A stretch of DNA of 64,000 nucleotides, from assembly GCA_028829895.1 (NCBI GenBank), contig CM054183.1, positions 76,185,571-76,249,570 of the forward strand, given 5' to 3'. A program made the position numbers and the translations under genes. The notes under the pieces were generated by a model. That model worked only from the letters and a program-made list of their open reading frames with translations. It ran no database searches and was not told the DNA's origin. Origin of the DNA: Sinotaia quadrata. Taxonomy: Eukaryota > Mollusca > Gastropoda > Architaenioglossa > Viviparidae. Every line of letters begins with the position of its first letter. The stretch's first letter is position 1. Below, piece after piece: positions 1-11,220 of this stretch.

Positions 1-195
1 AATCAATCTCACACTAGTCCGAGGTCTACAAATATATGTACAATTAACCTTTAGTACAGAACAATGGCGTCACATAACAAATATATATATAATATATAAT
101 TTTCAAGAAATTGTTATTCAGAATACCGAATCCCTCTCATATTCCAAACTAACTTCAACAGTAAAGCAATACATTCATTGTAAAATCTCTCTCCA

Positions 196-264
196 TAGAT
201 AGATAGATTGATAGATAGATAGATAGACAGACAGACAGAGAGATAGATAGATAGATAGATAGAA
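196..264. repeat. GATA/GACA microsatellite
   Basis: Tetranucleotide run of gata with gaca interruptions. Confidence 0.95.
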
Positions 265-1014
265 AGATATATAGATATATAGGGATAAATTAGAGCATTG
301 TATCCAATCATGCTTATAAGCATGAGGATTTGCATTTGACCGTGTAGTTAGCTAATAATACTTTTAAAAAAATATCTATATTATGCACATAAATGCACTA
401 GTAGATTGCTTCACTGTAAGTATGACATTAGACATCCATTTGCATTTCATTAAATCTATGGCCTAAAGAGACTCGTATACTAAATATTTTGCAATCCAGT
501 TTATGTTTTTAATCATAAATATAATCATAGGGAGACCCTTCTTACATTAAAGTGCATTGAGCATATTTTGTATGTGGGGTGAGTGGGTGGGAAAGCTTTC
601 TGCCTTCATGTCAAATTGACCTCCCTTATCTTCATGTCAAATTGACCTCCCTTATCTGCTTATCTGTTTTACTTACAATCTGCGCGCACACGCATGCGAA
701 TTAAGATATTTCTGAACATATCAAGAACCATTTATGAAGAAAGAAACTTGTTTTGGAAATGATACAGAAAGAGAACAGGATAAGATAGCACAGACACGGA
801 GCTAGTGAAGATAGCAGTGAAATAGAAATAGAAATAGTTTCAATCACCAAAAACAAGATTTTTTTTATTTATAAAGTGCTGAATCAAGAATTGATTTGTA
901 AAACATAAAAATAAAATAATAACTAATTAACAGAAAATATAATTGATTAGAAAATCACATAACTATTTCAAATAAAATAAAACTAACACTGGTTGAAAAG
1001 AAACTAAGATAGTT

Positions 1015-1355
1015 ATACTAGATAACAGTGAACTAGACTTGATAAGAAAGACAAACTCAGAGACTAGTTATAATATTCAACTAGACTTGGTAAGAGAGAC
1101 AAACAAAGAGACTAACTAGTTAAGATAACAGTGAACTAGACTTGGTAAGAAAAACAAACTCAGAGACTAACTAGTTATAATATTCAACTAGACTTGGTAA
1201 GAGAGACAAACAAAGAGACTAACTAGTTAAGATAACAGTGAACTAGACTTGGTAAGAAAAACAAACTCAGAGACTAACTAGTTATAATATTCAACTAGAC
1301 TTGGTAAGAGAGACAAACTCAGAGACTAACTAGTTAAGATAACATTGAACTAGAC
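1015..1355. repeat. 107-bp tandem repeat, about three copies
   Basis: The word taagagagacaaac recurs at 1091, 1198 and 1305. Each unit is itself two related half units (gagactaactagtta). Confidence 0.9.
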
Positions 1356-1625
1356 TAGGATTTGGTTTTTTAAAAAAAACTCTTTCAGATAAAACTAATT
1401 GGTTGAAAAGAAAATAAATTATTTCAAATAGCATAGTATTAAAGCATGTTTAAAAACCATCACAATGTAATATGAACAAAAGAAAAAAACTTGTTAAAAA
1501 AATAAATTATTGTTTCAGAAACAAATACCAGAATGGTTAGAAAAACACAAGCAGTTTATAATAAATAGAAGAAAACATTTATATTTTTCTCTGTCTCTCA
1601 CGCACATATACACACGTCTACGCGC

Positions 1626-1628
<3 letters not shown>

Positions 1629-1673
<45 letters not shown>
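1629..1673. repeat. CA microsatellite
   Basis: Run of about 22 CA units. Confidence 0.97.
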
Positions 1674-1678
<5 letters not shown>

Positions 1679-1747
1679 ATGTTGTTACGAGTTACAGTAC
1701 TAAAACCGATGTTTAAAAAGAAGTGTTAGAAACAAATTTGAATTAAT

Positions 1748-1950
1748 ACGTATTGTACTTCATTGTACTGACAAAACACTTATTGTACTTCATTGTACTG
1801 ACAAAAACACTTATTGTACTTCATTGTAATGACAAATCTGTACTGACAAAAACACTTATTGTACTTCATTGTAATGACAAATCTGTACTGACAAAAACAC
1901 TTATTGTACTTCATTGTACTGACAAAAACACTTATCGTACTTCACTGTTT
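1748..1950. repeat. Minisatellite, gtacttcattgtactgacaa units
   Basis: Six units of about 30 to 44 bases; some are extended by tctgtactgacaaaaacac. Confidence 0.9.
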
Positions 1951-2012
1951 GAACTAAATATACTGGACGTGAAACTGTTTGAAATAAGAGAGAGTGAGAA
2001 GTCTCTGAAAGC

Positions 2013-2160
2013 ACTACATGTAACGATTCAAATTATTGATACTACAATGAAACTCACCAGCTCCACTACATGTAACGATTCAAATTATTGATACTACAAT
2101 GAAACTCACCAGCTCCACTACATGTAACGATTTGAAATTATTGACACTATGACGAAACTC
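2013..2160. repeat. 52-bp tandem repeat, three copies
   Basis: actacatgtaacgatt recurs at 2013, 2065 and 2117. Confidence 0.92.
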
Positions 2161-2429
2161 ACCAACATAAGCATTCAGCAACATGAGTAGCACAGAAGTA
2201 AAGAACAAAACAAAAGCCGTCATTGCGGGAACTCGGAGACAATTTTATGTTATTCTAGTTGCTAGCGACCCTTTTGCCCACCTCTGTCTTTCGAGAATAT
2301 CTTTGATAAGCAACGCCCTCTTACTTTTCTTTTAGCAAATCAATTTTGTTATTTTTGTTTGCTCAGGTCATAGGTCAGGACGATTATTTTTACTCTGTCT
2401 ACATCTACATGATTTACTCAGTAATTAAG

Positions 2430-2775
2430 CGTACAGAAAAGTCGTCCACATTTTAAGAAAACCTTAACTGTGACTAGTTTAAGTCGTCCATATTTTAACA
2501 AAACCTTAACTGTGACTAGTTTAAGTCGTCCACATTTTAACAAAACCTTAACTGTGACTAGTTAAGTCGTCCACATTTTCACAAAACCCTAACTGTGACT
2601 ACTTTAAGTTGTACACAGTTTCATAAAACCCTAACTGTGACTACTTTAAGTTGTACACAGTTTCATAAAACCCTAACTGTGACTAGTTTAAGTTGTACAC
2701 TGTTTCATAAAACCCTAACCCATAACTGTAATTAAAATAAGTCGTTCACAGTTTAGCCATAACTTATAACTGTAA
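2430..2775. repeat. Minisatellite, ttaagtcgtccac / aactgtgacta units
   Basis: Units of about 42 bp at first, about 50 bp later, growing more diverged to the right. Confidence 0.9.
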
Positions 2776-2779
2776 GTAG

Positions 2780-4325
2780 TCAAACACCACAAAATAACTC
2801 TGACCTGGCAAACATCCAGTGAGTAGTGGACAATCTATTCATGACCCACGCCCATCTTATTAATTATAAGATTATTAATTATTACATCTCACCACTACTC
2901 CTGACCTTTGAACCCAGTTAAAACACGAGATCAAGGATGTTGATAAACACAGAAATAGAATTTATAAAATATATAAATTAACTATACAGTACATAATTCA
3001 AATACAAAATAATGATGACTTATACAACAGATACATACAAAGATACATGTAATAAACATATATATCAAACTCAATACAGTTCAGACATAAAAGTTCACTT
3101 GATAATTGTCTGTCATTAAAGTTCCTGAAATATCTCTAGCCCTCACTAGAAGCCCCTAGAGTGCACAATATTCACTGACAATGTAACTTCAATCAAATGA
3201 ATTCAGATAACACAAATGATGCACATCACAAGAGAATAAGGATAGTTCAAAGTTTTTTACAGGCTTGGGGGTCACATGACCTTGCACATGTTAACTACAA
3301 ATAAATCAGATATCATTAAATCACATGGTGTTTCCACTGAATAAAATAAGTATAAAGATATCTCAGAATTACAGAACAGCACACAAGGTTATACATGAAA
3401 ATTAAAAATACATTATTACTCAGCTGAAAGAAGAACATGAAAATTACATCCCTATATAGCTGAAAGGGAATGCTACAAGTTAGAAAATTTGCAAGTCTAC
3501 TCATGAGTCACCTTGACTGCACACATGCGTCAGAGCAGGAAAAGAACAAAATATGTCTTTCACGCTGGAGTTACCTTTGGCAAGTAATGATAGACAATAG
3601 TTTATTTGAACAAGTCACTTGCTTCTTATCCCCTACTGGATAGCTACAATTGGCCAGTAGGCAGCCATTGGTTAGCCCTAATTGGCTAGCTTCTCAGAAA
3701 TGCTTGCATCAGTCAAAATGTCGTTTATCTATAACAAGATTTAGGAAGTGGACCCATACATTCAGTGTGACTATTGAGTTCCACGAGGAATGATACTGAT
3801 GTCATTTGATTTTACAGGCAGTGTCTAGTTATCCATTGAATGTGAGCTGCTGCAATTTTTCATCACACGTTTGCTTAACATGCAGTGCACGAAGTCTACC
3901 TTTAAAATCTGACTACAGAAATATCAGTAATATATGAATAAAGTGATCTACAATCTATCACAAAAATATTTCATAAATAAAAAATATAGAAACAAGTGAC
4001 AAATAAAGGAAGGGGTGGAATATTTGTCACAAATACAAAATGTCTGGTCTTCATGCTTAAATCACTCAATCTGTTTTTATCTCAAAGTCCCATAGTAGTT
4101 TGACTTCTTCTGCGTCGGTGAAAAGATATTGATTTAAGAATTTACAAAACTGTTAACAATACCTTCCAGAGAAAATCATGCATAGAGCTTCATGCCAAAG
4201 AACTTAAGACATGCGTGAGGAGATACAGTTGCTTGCAGCCATTTTTTGGTCATCACTACATCTGGTCAAGATCTCCACCATAACTAACTGAAGCATGAAA
4301 TGATGGTCTGGTGTTGACCAAAATC
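2780..4325. other. Non-coding stretch
   Basis: No exon, element end or array seen; AT-rich unique sequence. Confidence 0.5.
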
Positions 4326-4329
4326 GTAC

Positions 4330-4590
4330 GCAAGAAATCTTAAGACTGGTCAGATCCAACGTGTGTATCCTTAGAGTGAGCAAGAAATCTTAAGACTGGC
4401 CAGATCCAACGTGTGTTTCCTTAGAGTGAGCAAGAAATCTTAAGACTGGTCAGATCCAACGTGTGTTTCCTTAGAGTGAGCAAGAAATCTTAAGACTGGC
4501 CAGATCCAACGTGTGTTTCCTTAGAGTGAGCAAGAAATCTTAAGACTGGCCAGATCCAACGTGTGTTTCCTTAGAGTGAGCAAGCCACGT
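4330..4590. repeat. 50-bp tandem repeat, five copies
   Basis: gcaagaaatcttaagactgg recurs every 50 bases at 4330, 4380, 4430, 4480 and 4530. Confidence 0.95.
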
Positions 4591-4650
4591 GGCTCCAATC
4601 GAATAAAGAGCACAAAGTGTGTGACCCGAGGGCATTAAGGGGGCCAGGCA

Positions 4651-4880
4651 CTTACAAACAATCTTTGGTCCAGCTAAAACAATACCCGCAAACACACACA
4701 AACAATCTTTGGTCCAGCTAAAACAATACCCGCAAACACACACAAACAATCTTTGGTCCAGCTAAAACAATACCCGCAAACACACAAACAGTCTTTGGGT
4801 CCAGCTAAAACAATACACGCAAACACACACAAACAATCTTTGGTCCAGCTAAAACAATACACGCAAACACACGCACACAT
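4651..4880. repeat. 44-bp tandem repeat, five copies
   Basis: atctttggtccagctaaaac recurs at 4661, 4705 and 4749 and then twice more with small changes. Confidence 0.93.
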
Positions 4881-4884
4881 ATAT

Positions 4885-4985
4885 ACTGGCCCCAGGTCAG
4901 GCTTGTCACTCGCTTTCCGCGCAGCAAATCCCGATCTTTGAAGGCTTCAGTCGGTGAAGGGCGCAAACGTCTGGTGTGTTTGGAA
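4885..4985. other. GC-richer unique 100 bp between arrays
   Basis: Open on both strands (minus: SPTEAFKDRDLLRGKRVTSL). A minus-strand AG lies before CCTTCAAAG in a phase that would follow the 7309 donor, but no good donor is seen after it. It may be a further exon of the chitin-binding gene or chance. Confidence 0.15.
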
Positions 4986-5257
4986 TGGTTAATATTTCTG
5001 TAACTGAACTCAGTTGAATGTTGCATTTTTGTGTTCTTAGAATTATTCAGTTAAGTTTGTATACTTAGAAATCATTTAATTGCATTTGTATTAAAAGATT
5101 CTTGCTTCAAAACTCTATTTTCAGGAAATTCTCCAATTGTAATTTGTGCAGAGGAAAACTTCCTTAGATGAAACTTTATACTTACCATTCTTAGAATTTT
5201 TCATTGTCGTGTACAAGATTGTAAATTGTATTCTCGTTATTCCACTTATGATACTAA

Positions 5258-5278
5258 AAACAGACAGACAGACAGACA

Positions 5279-5350
<72 letters not shown>
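5258..5350. repeat. GACA then CA microsatellite
   Basis: Five GACA units, then about 35 CA units. Confidence 0.97.
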
Positions 5351-6300
5351 CACGCATACACATGTTATTCAAAGTTACACTGATGAAATACACTTTGCAA
5401 ATGTTTATAGGGAAACAATCTTCAATCATTTTGCTCTTGACTATTTTTCAATCAGTCTCATTTATGTACTAGATATCGACGGCTCAATAATACTTCAGTT
5501 CACAAACGAGCAATGCTAGTTCCCTCTTTTTCATATTAGAATGTATGTCAGGAATGACACAAGTTGCGTCCCCTTGTCACTTAAATTGGTTTTGTGCCAC
5601 ATGGAAATGGGACGTCATTTGGCCAATCGCAGATCCCTAGATTTTGATTAAATATCACCCCTGTCGAAGAAAGTCATCGAATATATATGTATGTCAATAT
5701 CAAAACATAAGAGCTATGTTGCAAAGCTACTTTCACCAGAACGAGGCTATACAAATGTATAAACCATTCAGTCATACACTGAAATATTTATATGTAACGA
5801 ATGTAATGTCAAATGTAAACGAATTCTATAATAAAATAATTTTACAAGGTGCGAAGAAGAAAATTAAAACATCATTTACTTATCTTCAATATTTAAATGT
5901 CACTCTTCTAAGTCAGTATTTAGAATTTATAACTTATATATGCAGAAATTAATTATCGACCATCCTTTAACATGTTAATCTCCAAACCAAACTCTACGAA
6001 AACAAACTTTATTTGTTACATCTATAACCAATCATTGATCGAATATTTTAATATCAAGTTAATTCGGAAAGGCACTTGGTTCATTTAGTTATTAATGAAA
6101 AATCTTAATCAAACGTTAAGTGCCAACTGTCAATTCTGCAGGACACGACTCGCTGTAATGTTCAGATGATCGAATAACCGTCAAGAGTCAAGATACAATG
6201 ATATTTGCATGAGTATCATTTTCATTATATTTGCCATTCACAGAGAGAATTATTTGCAAATACTTTCCAGACAATAAGAGTATCATTTTCATATCACATT
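5350..6300. other. Non-coding stretch
   Basis: AT-rich; the 102-codon frame at 5644-5952 has no recognisable domain and codon content like random AT-rich DNA. Confidence 0.45.
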
Positions 6301-6590
6301 TGCCACACCTTAATTCATCATATTAGCCATATAGCAATTCATCATACTTTCCATACAATAATTCATCATGCTTGCCACACAGTAATTCATCATATTTGCC
6401 ACACAGCAATTCATCATACTTGCCATATAGCAATTCATCATATTTGCTACGCAGTAATTCATCATTCTTGCCACAGTAATTCATCACACTTACCACACAG
6501 TAATTCTCATACTTGCTACACAATAATTCAGCATACTTGCCACACAATAGTTCATCCTGTTTGCCACAGTAATTCATCATACTTGCCATA
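6300..6590. repeat. About 22-bp minisatellite, cacagtaattcatcatacttgc
   Basis: Some thirteen imperfect units; long frames on both strands here come only from the repeat. Confidence 0.93.
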
Positions 6591-6768
6591 AATTAAGAGT
6601 ATCATTTTCAGCAAACATTTTGTACTTTTCATCCTGATAATTTGTAGTCTTAGCACTTTACTCTCCCCTGTATCAGTCAAGTGACTTATTATCTAAGCCT
6701 AAGTCTGAGACTAATTAGAAGTTCACTCATTTTCTAATTCATTTACTTCTTGCAACGGATCATTTGTT

Positions 6769-6770
<2 letters not shown>

Positions 6771-6818
<48 letters not shown>

Positions 6819-6953
6819 TCACTCTCTCTCTCTCACACACACATACACACACACACACATACTCTCTCACACACACGCACACACACACACACACTCACAC
6901 ACACACACACACTCACACACACACACACACACACACACGCGCGCGCGCGCACA
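6771..6953. repeat. TC, CA and CG dinucleotide tract
   Basis: TC run, then mixed CA runs, ending in cgcgcgcg. Confidence 0.97.
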
Positions 6954-7304
6954 CCGTATGCACACACCCATCATGAACATCTAAATCAAATGTTCGCTAA
7001 AACTTATAAACTTCATAAAATAGAACTTTTGAATATCTAATGCTCCCCCTTTGTGTGTGGTGTTATTCAGTAGGCGTAATAAGCACGTGCTCCTACTATC
7101 TGATGACAAGTAGACATAATGTTAGGCTACAATGTCACTGTCATTCACAATGCCGACTGAAATTTAAATTTCATTACAAATTTCCATTTAAGTCTAATGA
7201 AGTTTGTTTCATTTCAGACATTGAACCGGGTTTGAACTAAAGTCCACATAGATGAAAGATAACGATTAGACAGTGACCATGGAGTGGCTGGCTGACCCGG
7301 ATAC

Positions 7305-7740
7305 CTACCTGCAGGACAGTAGTTGTGACCAAAGAACACGTTTCCGTGACATGTGAAATAACTCGTACAGTGTTCCTCTATGTCAGCATACCTACCTGCA
7401 GGACAGTAGTTGTGACCAAAGAACACGTTTCCGTGACATGTGAAATAACTCGTACAGTGTTCCTCTATGTCAGCATACCTACCTGCAGGACAGTAGTTGT
7501 GACCAAAGAACACGCTTCCGTGACATGTGAAATAACTCGTACAGTGTTCCTCTATGTCAGCATACCTACCTGCAGGACAGTAGTTGTGACCAAAGAACAC
7601 GCTTCCGTGACATGTGAAATAACTCGTACAGTGTTCCTCTATGTCAGCATACCTACCTGCAGGACAGTAGTTGTGACCAAAGAACACGCTTCCGTGACAT
7701 GTGAAATAACTCGTACAGTGTTCCTCTATGTCAGCATAGC
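7305..7740 (-). repeat. 87-bp tandem repeat inside a coding exon, five copies
   Basis: Units start at a fixed 87-bp spacing (for example 7391 and 7478) and differ at almost no bases. The unit spans the N-terminal Gly-Arg-Tyr of the half domain through to the exon-intron border. The border sequence GGTAGGTAT resembles the domain start GGTCGCTAT at the first copy, so short similarity between these two places may have seeded the duplication. Confidence 0.95.
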
Positions 7741-7799
7741 GACCGTCAGTCAAATTCGTGCAACGATCAAACTCGGATTCCGAACACGCAAAGTTGCCG
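7309..7799 (-). CDS. Exon: end of domain 1 and five tandem copies of a half chitin-binding domain
   Basis: 491-nt exon: one base, 163 full codons, one base. The acceptor is ctacaag at 7800-7806; the last donor is GTAGGT after CCTGCAG. Eighteen codons (GNFACSESEF...NLTD) lead into five copies of a 29-residue unit that begins GRYADIEEHC and ends GHNYCPA. Each unit has the C-x5-C-x10-C part of a CBM14 domain but not the two last cysteines, which the next exon should supply. The three copies nearest the N-terminus read HGS and the last two HGN; otherwise they are nearly identical. Because 87 is a multiple of three, all copies stay in frame, and the opposite strand is also open (203 codons), which is a shadow. 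Every copy ends in the same donor-like CTGCAG/GTAGGT, so any of five donors could be used. Confidence 0.72.
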
Positions 7800-10700
7800 C
7801 TTGTAGTGCTGATGATGATAATAATAATAATAATAATAATAATGATGATGATGATGATGGTGGTGTTGGTGGTGATGATGATGATGATGATTTGCCAATT
7901 ATACTGATTTCTTTTTGCAAATGTATTGATAACTAGCAGATTAACAACATTTCTTTTTATTGTTAAGCACTTTTTACTTTCTGATTTATGATGAAGAAAG
8001 GAAACATTATTCTAACACGGATCAGATTTCGCCCGCATTAAAAAGGCGTGCACTAGACACTGATATTTCAGGGTGTTCTAGTGAAAAATGGGCTACTGAA
8101 ACACTAGAAAAACCTCGGAGGATTTGGACTAAGGAGGAAAATATAAAAGCAATGGCCTCTTTTTATTAAAGTCAACCAACTGTAAGAGGATATAGAAAAA
8201 GGATGCATGAACTCTGGCAAAAACAATTTCCAAGTGATATTATCAGTGAACAACGGCTCTTGGACCAGAAAAGATCAATCATGAATAATAAGCTTCTTAC
8301 TATCGAAGAATTAAAAACTATTGAACAGCAGCAAACTACTTTAACAAATCTGGCTGATGACCACACTGAAGAATTAAAAACTATTGAACAGCAGCAAACT
8401 ACTTTAACAAATCTGGCTGATGACCACACTGAAGAATTAAAAACTATTGAACAGCAGCAAACTACTTTAACAAATCTGGCTGATGACCACACTGAAGAAA
8501 TAAATAAAATATAATGAACTAAATGACGAACAGCAAATCATGTAAGAACAAATAAAACATTTCAAGGACAACAATAAATCACATGTAGGAAGAACTCCAA
8601 CTCAAAGACTATAAAATAACAAAGCTTTAACAACAGCAATTCACAATGCAAATTAAATAGTAAGGTACATCTCCACAAATGATATTACCGAAACCAATGG
8701 CCTCATATATGCTACAGCTAAAATAATTGAAAAATTTATAATATCAGTCAAAGTACAAACAAAGAAAACATCAGTATATCCATGGAAGAAAAGAATAGAA
8801 AATACAATTGAGTGTACTAGGAAAGAAATAAGCTAAATGACAGCAGCAGTTCATAAAAATGGAAAACTGAAACAGGCATTAGTAAACAAATACATAAAAA
8901 GTATAGAAATATTAAGACCGCAATAGAAGATGCCAAACAAAGGTTACAAGGACTCAGTCACCGTCTTAAAAGATACACTGCAAGAGGTCAACAATTCCAA
9001 AATATTCAAAACGGACCCTCGAAGACTATATAAAGAATTTAAAGGAAATCCCCAGAACAGAACAACATATTCCAAACATTAAGGACACCAGGATATTCTG
9101 GAAGAACATTTGGAGCAACTCTCGTACGCATAATGTGTCATCAACAAAATGGACTGAGAAACGGAAACACGACCATAAAGACACGCCACAACAAAGCAAC
9201 ATCATATTCATTCAGGATGATATTAAGAAAAAATTAAAAGATGGCAAACTGGAAAGCATCCGGTTTAGACCAAATACAAATATTCTGGTTAAAGCACCTT
9301 ACCTCTTTACAAGTGAGAATTGCTGACCAAATGCAAAAAATACTAAACAAACCAGAAACCTTACCAACCTGGATGATAAAAAGAAAGACAAGCTTCATTA
9401 TGAAAGATCCAGAGAAAGGCACACAACCAAAAACTATCGGCAAATTACATGCTTATCAATAAAATATTAACAAAAGAACAAAAGGGTGCTAGACCAGGCA
9501 GCAGAGGAACACAAAGGACCAATTAGCAATTGATAAAGCTATAGTTACTGATAGCAAAAAACGGAGAACAAATCTTTCTATGGCCTGGATTAACCACAAA
9601 AGGTCTGTGATTCAGTTCCACATTCATGGATACTACAAACAATAAGAATGTACAAAATAAAACCTTCACTACAAGACTTTATACAAGTATCAATGACAAG
9701 CTGGAAAACTACCCTAACATGCAACAAAATATAAATTGCAGACATACCAATAAAATGTGGAATTTTTCAAGGAAATTCGCTACCGCCGCTGCTGTTTTGC
9801 ATAGCCCTAAATCCTCTGAGTCACGTCATTGAGAAAACAGGATTAGGGTACAAAATGAAATCAGGGCATATCAGTCATTTACTGTATATGTACGATCTAA
9901 AGCTTTATGGTAAAAATAATAATATCAATTCGTTGATCAGTACTGTCAAGATGTGTAGTAAGGACATTAATATGAAATTCGCCTTGAGAAATGTGGCAGA
10001 ATTATCGTCTAGAAAGGCAAGATCAAAACAACAGTAGGCCTACGCTTTGACATAGGAAAAATCAAAGATGTTTCAGTGGGAAAAGGATATAAACATCTAG
10101 GGATACTGCAATATACTGTCAAGATCTGCAGTGAGGACGTTAACATGAAATTCTGCCTTGAGGAGTGTGGAAGAATTGTCATCCAGAAAGGCAAGGTCAA
10201 AACAACAGAGAGCCTACAATTCGACATCGGAAAAATCAACGATGTTTCAATGGAAAAGGGATATAAGTACCTTGGGATACTACAACATCTGTATGTGTTT
10301 TGCCCACCTTATGAACGTCACTGTAACTCTTTTATGTTTGTCTACTTTTGAATGTCACGGTAACTCCTTTATATTTGTCTGCTGATGAACGTCAGGGTAA
10401 CTCTTTTGTGTTTGTCTACTTTTGAAATTCACGGTAACTCTTTTGTGTTTGTCTGTTTATGAACGTCACAGTAACTCTTTTATGTTTGTCTACTTTTGAA
10501 CGTCACAGTAACTCTTTTATGTTTGTCTACTTTTGAACGTCACGGTAACTCTTTTCTCTATTTTGCCTAATTATGAGTATCATGAACACATTATAAACAG
10601 CTTCTCTACGTATGCCTACTTATTAAAGTCGTTATAACTTTTTTCTATGTTTATCTCCTTATTTATGTCGTCAACTTACGGCACGCATGTCAAAGTCTCC

Positions 10701-10854
10701 CTGTTCAAAACTTGATTGGAAGGGCAGATGTGTTTGACTTGATGCTGATTTTGACATTCGACGTAGCCATCACAACCAATCTCAACAACACCGTTTGACT
10801 GACCAGTGCAGTCATAATTACTCTCGTGTACAGTGTATCCATACACTTGACCAT
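7309..10854 (-). CDS. Chitin-binding (CBM14/peritrophin-A) domain protein, two internal exons
   Basis: Partial gene model of two internal exons, 10680-10854 then 7309-7799, read on the minus strand. The upstream exon ends with two bases of a codon and the downstream exon supplies the third. The joined protein runs ...ETLTCVPGNFACSESEF... Cysteine spacing over the junction is that of a complete type-2 chitin-binding domain: GC-x5-C-x9-C-x12-C, then a final Cys in GNFAC. A second domain starts directly after it (RCTNLTDGRY...HCTSYFTC). Proteins of this family bind chitin in extracellular matrices such as cuticle, gut lining and mollusc shell, and usually carry several such domains. Which matrix protein this is cannot be told from two exons. 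The start, signal peptide and C-terminus are not identified. The 2.9-kb intron between the exons contains an antisense LINE. Family assignment is strong; the full gene structure is open. Confidence 0.75.
7816..7893. repeat. ATA/ATG/GTG triplet tract
   Basis: Triplet run directly upstream (minus strand) of the acceptor at 7800, reading attattatcatcat on that strand in place of a normal pyrimidine tract. Confidence 0.95.
8305..8500 (+). repeat. 63-bp in-frame repeat inside the LINE, three copies
   Basis: Unit starts at 8305, 8368 and 8431, each encoding a 21-residue unit beginning EELKTIEQQQ and ending ADDHT. It lies in the N-terminal region of the decayed LINE, just after the part matching YRKRM...EQRLLDQ. 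Confidence 0.95.
9930..10285 (+). repeat. Tandem duplication of a reverse-transcriptase segment
   Basis: The LINE segment encoding STVKMCSKDINMKF and the following 100 codons or fewer is present twice. One copy starts near 9940 (frameshifted) and one near 10115 (TVKICSEDVNMKFCLEE...). The two copies are about 175-180 bp apart and moderately diverged. Confidence 0.7.
10300..10562. repeat. 37-bp tandem repeat
   Basis: gaacgtcacggtaactcttt-type units at 10313, 10350 and 10387 and on, about seven copies; it directly follows the broken end of the LINE. Confidence 0.93.
10680..10854 (-). CDS. Exon: first visible chitin-binding domain
   Basis: 175-nt internal exon. The acceptor is tgtccag before ATGGTC and the donor is GTAAGT after GTGCC. 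It starts in phase 1 and ends with two bases of a codon. It encodes 57 full codons from GQVYGYTVHE to RETLTCV. Cysteines in NYDC, EIGC, YVEC, HIC and LTC match the CBM14 spacing, with aromatic and Gly positions (CDGYVEC) as in the family. The sixth cysteine comes from the next exon. Sequence directly upstream (10855-11160) has copies of nearby words such as the one around 10920-10970, suggesting local duplication in the intron. Confidence 0.75.
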
Positions 10855-11220
10855 CTGGACAGATAACATGTTCAAACGCATTAATATTTTTTCTAACAGT
10901 AAACGACTATGCACATTTATACAGACAACATGTTTCTCAGAGAACCACTTGGCCATCTGGACATCTTTGCATGACCATATGCAGTAGCATATTTCTAAAG
11001 AAAATACTTGATCATATATACTGATAATGTATTCAAATGTAGTCAAATGTTTCAAAACAAAAAAACCGACTGCATACTTGACCATTTGCATAGAAATTTG
11101 TTTAAGTCGGTCATTTGTACAGATTACATAACATTTATATAGACAGTCGAGTGTTTCTTTTAGAAACATCTTTTAAATACCAAAATGACAGCACGGTGAG
11201 AAAGCCGACTCTACGATAGG

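Larger units (their letters stand above)
7960..10290 (+). pseudogene. Decayed R4/Dong-like LINE (non-LTR retrotransposon)
   Basis: Fragments in several frames follow the order of an R4-type LINE protein. An N-terminal part with YRKRMHELWQKQ and EQRLLDQKRSI lies at 8190-8310. A stretch ending QRLQGLSHRLKRY follows near 8960. The first reverse transcriptase part has NWKASGLDQIQIFW (9244) and SFIMKDPEKG (9390). The palm is near 9885 (HLLYMYDLKLYG, the place of the YMDD-LKLY motif, with the second D kept and the first changed to Y). NMKF...GRIVIQKGKVKTT and YLGILQ follow at 10145-10280. Many stops and frameshifts make it inactive. The 3' end is replaced by a 37-bp minisatellite at 10290. It lies antisense in the intron of the chitin-binding gene. 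Family naming is from memory of R4-clade proteins. Confidence 0.75.

Noticed and set aside
1510..2091. Two frames over CA and TTCATTGTACTGACAA repeats
   Set aside because: Repeat translation without domain or splice signals.
5121..5519. Frames with long His-Thr or Cys-Val runs
   Set aside because: Translation of a CA/GT microsatellite.
6205..6591. 128-codon His-rich frame
   Set aside because: 22-bp minisatellite; the opposite strand is open as well.
7325..7936. 203-codon plus-strand frame
   Set aside because: Shadow of the minus-strand chitin-binding exon; it stays open only because the unit is 87 bp. It has no domain and ends in a triplet tract.
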